NCBI GenBank assembly: GCA_023459755.1
Contig: JAEWSS010000274.1
Coordinates: 1-6,012 of the forward strand
Reading direction: 5' to 3'
Length of the DNA: 6,012 bases
DNA from: Verrucomicrobiota bacterium
GTDB taxonomy: Bacteria; Verrucomicrobiota; Lentisphaeria; Victivallales; Victivallaceae
Shown piece by piece: positions 5,836-6,012 of the stretch. The notes beneath the pieces were generated by a model. It saw only the letters and a list, made by a program, of their open reading frames with translations. It ran no database searches and had not been told where the DNA came from. Positions within the stretch are counted from its first letter, which is position 1, and every line of letters starts with the position of its first letter. A program made the position numbers and the translations under genes.

Positions 5836-6012
5836 ATGGTTAAAAATCTTTGGAAAAAAATCGACAAATACAATCTCGCTGAAAACTTTATCAACCCCGA
5901 AGCGCTCCGCTCGCTTGCGCGCGGACTCACCGGACGCCCTTCCGATATTTTCATTCCAGCCGAACCGCCGGACTCAGGAGAAACCACCGTACTGGTTCAC
6001 GGCCTGTTCCAT
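5836..6012 (+). CDS. Putative alpha/beta-hydrolase, N-terminal fragment (3' end outside window)
   Basis: An open frame from ATG at 5836 runs off the right edge with 59 residues visible. The first 45 residues are polar and rich in Lys and Arg (MVKNLWKKIDKYN at the start), with no signal peptide. The fragment ends in TTVLVHGLFH: a hydrophobic beta-strand followed by HG, typical of the oxyanion-hole loop after strand 3 in alpha/beta-hydrolases and lipase-like esterases. The catalytic Ser, Asp and His would lie beyond the window, so the assignment rests on one short motif. The ribosome site is weak (CCGGA upstream of the ATG). It is divergent from the glutaredoxin operon and may share regulatory DNA with it. 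Confidence 0.55.
   Translation, partial: MVKNLWKKIDKYNLAENFINPEALRSLARGLTGRPSDIFIPAEPPDSGETTVLVHGLFH

Noticed and set aside
5706..5987. A 93-residue minus-strand open frame upstream of the glutaredoxin
   Set aside because: It crosses the promoter and the antisense of the hydrolase-like gene, with no plausible family match or ribosome site.
1..6012. Very frequent CCGGAA/TTCCGG hexamers on both strands, considered as a dispersed genomic motif
   Set aside because: Most lie in coding frame as Pro-Glu or as Xaa-Pro/Gly codon pairs, so codon preference explains them; no spacing pattern was seen.

Overview
This is a GC-rich bacterial window that is almost fully coding. It carries seven genes, two of them cut by the window edges. 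Short intergenic gaps, good Shine-Dalgarno sites and strong G/C preference at third codon positions all point to a bacterium. The precise lineage cannot be fixed from the sequence. The GC-rich codon style together with a secreted bacterial serpin would fit a PVC-group organism such as the Lentisphaerota (Victivallis-like), but that is a low-confidence impression, not a result.

Left half, plus strand (2-3125): the C-terminus of a XerD-type tyrosine recombinase, then an aldo/keto reductase of the YghZ (L-glyceraldehyde-3-phosphate reductase, AKR14) type, then an RNase II/R-family exoribonuclease whose N-terminal region does not look like the standard cold-shock-domain arrangement. Gaps of 19 and 27 nt make co-transcription likely. 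A 12-bp hairpin at 3144-3170 separates this run from a convergent operon.

Right half, minus strand (5679 down to 3204): a three-gene operon read from a perfect extended -10 promoter (TGC-TATAAT). Its order is a small glutaredoxin (CPHC), a cN-I-type 5'-nucleotidase, and an exported or membrane-anchored serpin. The genes are packed to 4 nt and 0 nt, so translation is probably coupled. A divergent plus-strand gene begins at 5836 and runs off the window; its visible end, VLVHGLFH, suggests an alpha/beta-hydrolase.

The most notable item is the serpin. It has all the family landmarks and a reactive loop that, counted from the hinge glycine, places Met-Ser at P1-P1'. This is the same pair, at the same loop length, as human alpha-1-antitrypsin, so an elastase-like target is the natural hypothesis. 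It also has unusual shutter and breach substitutions, ten cysteines beyond the N-terminal hydrophobic segment, and an unexpected operon setting with two cytosolic enzymes. No mobile element, CRISPR array, rRNA or tRNA was found. No non-coding stretch exceeds 300 bases; the longest gap is the divergent promoter region (5680-5835).
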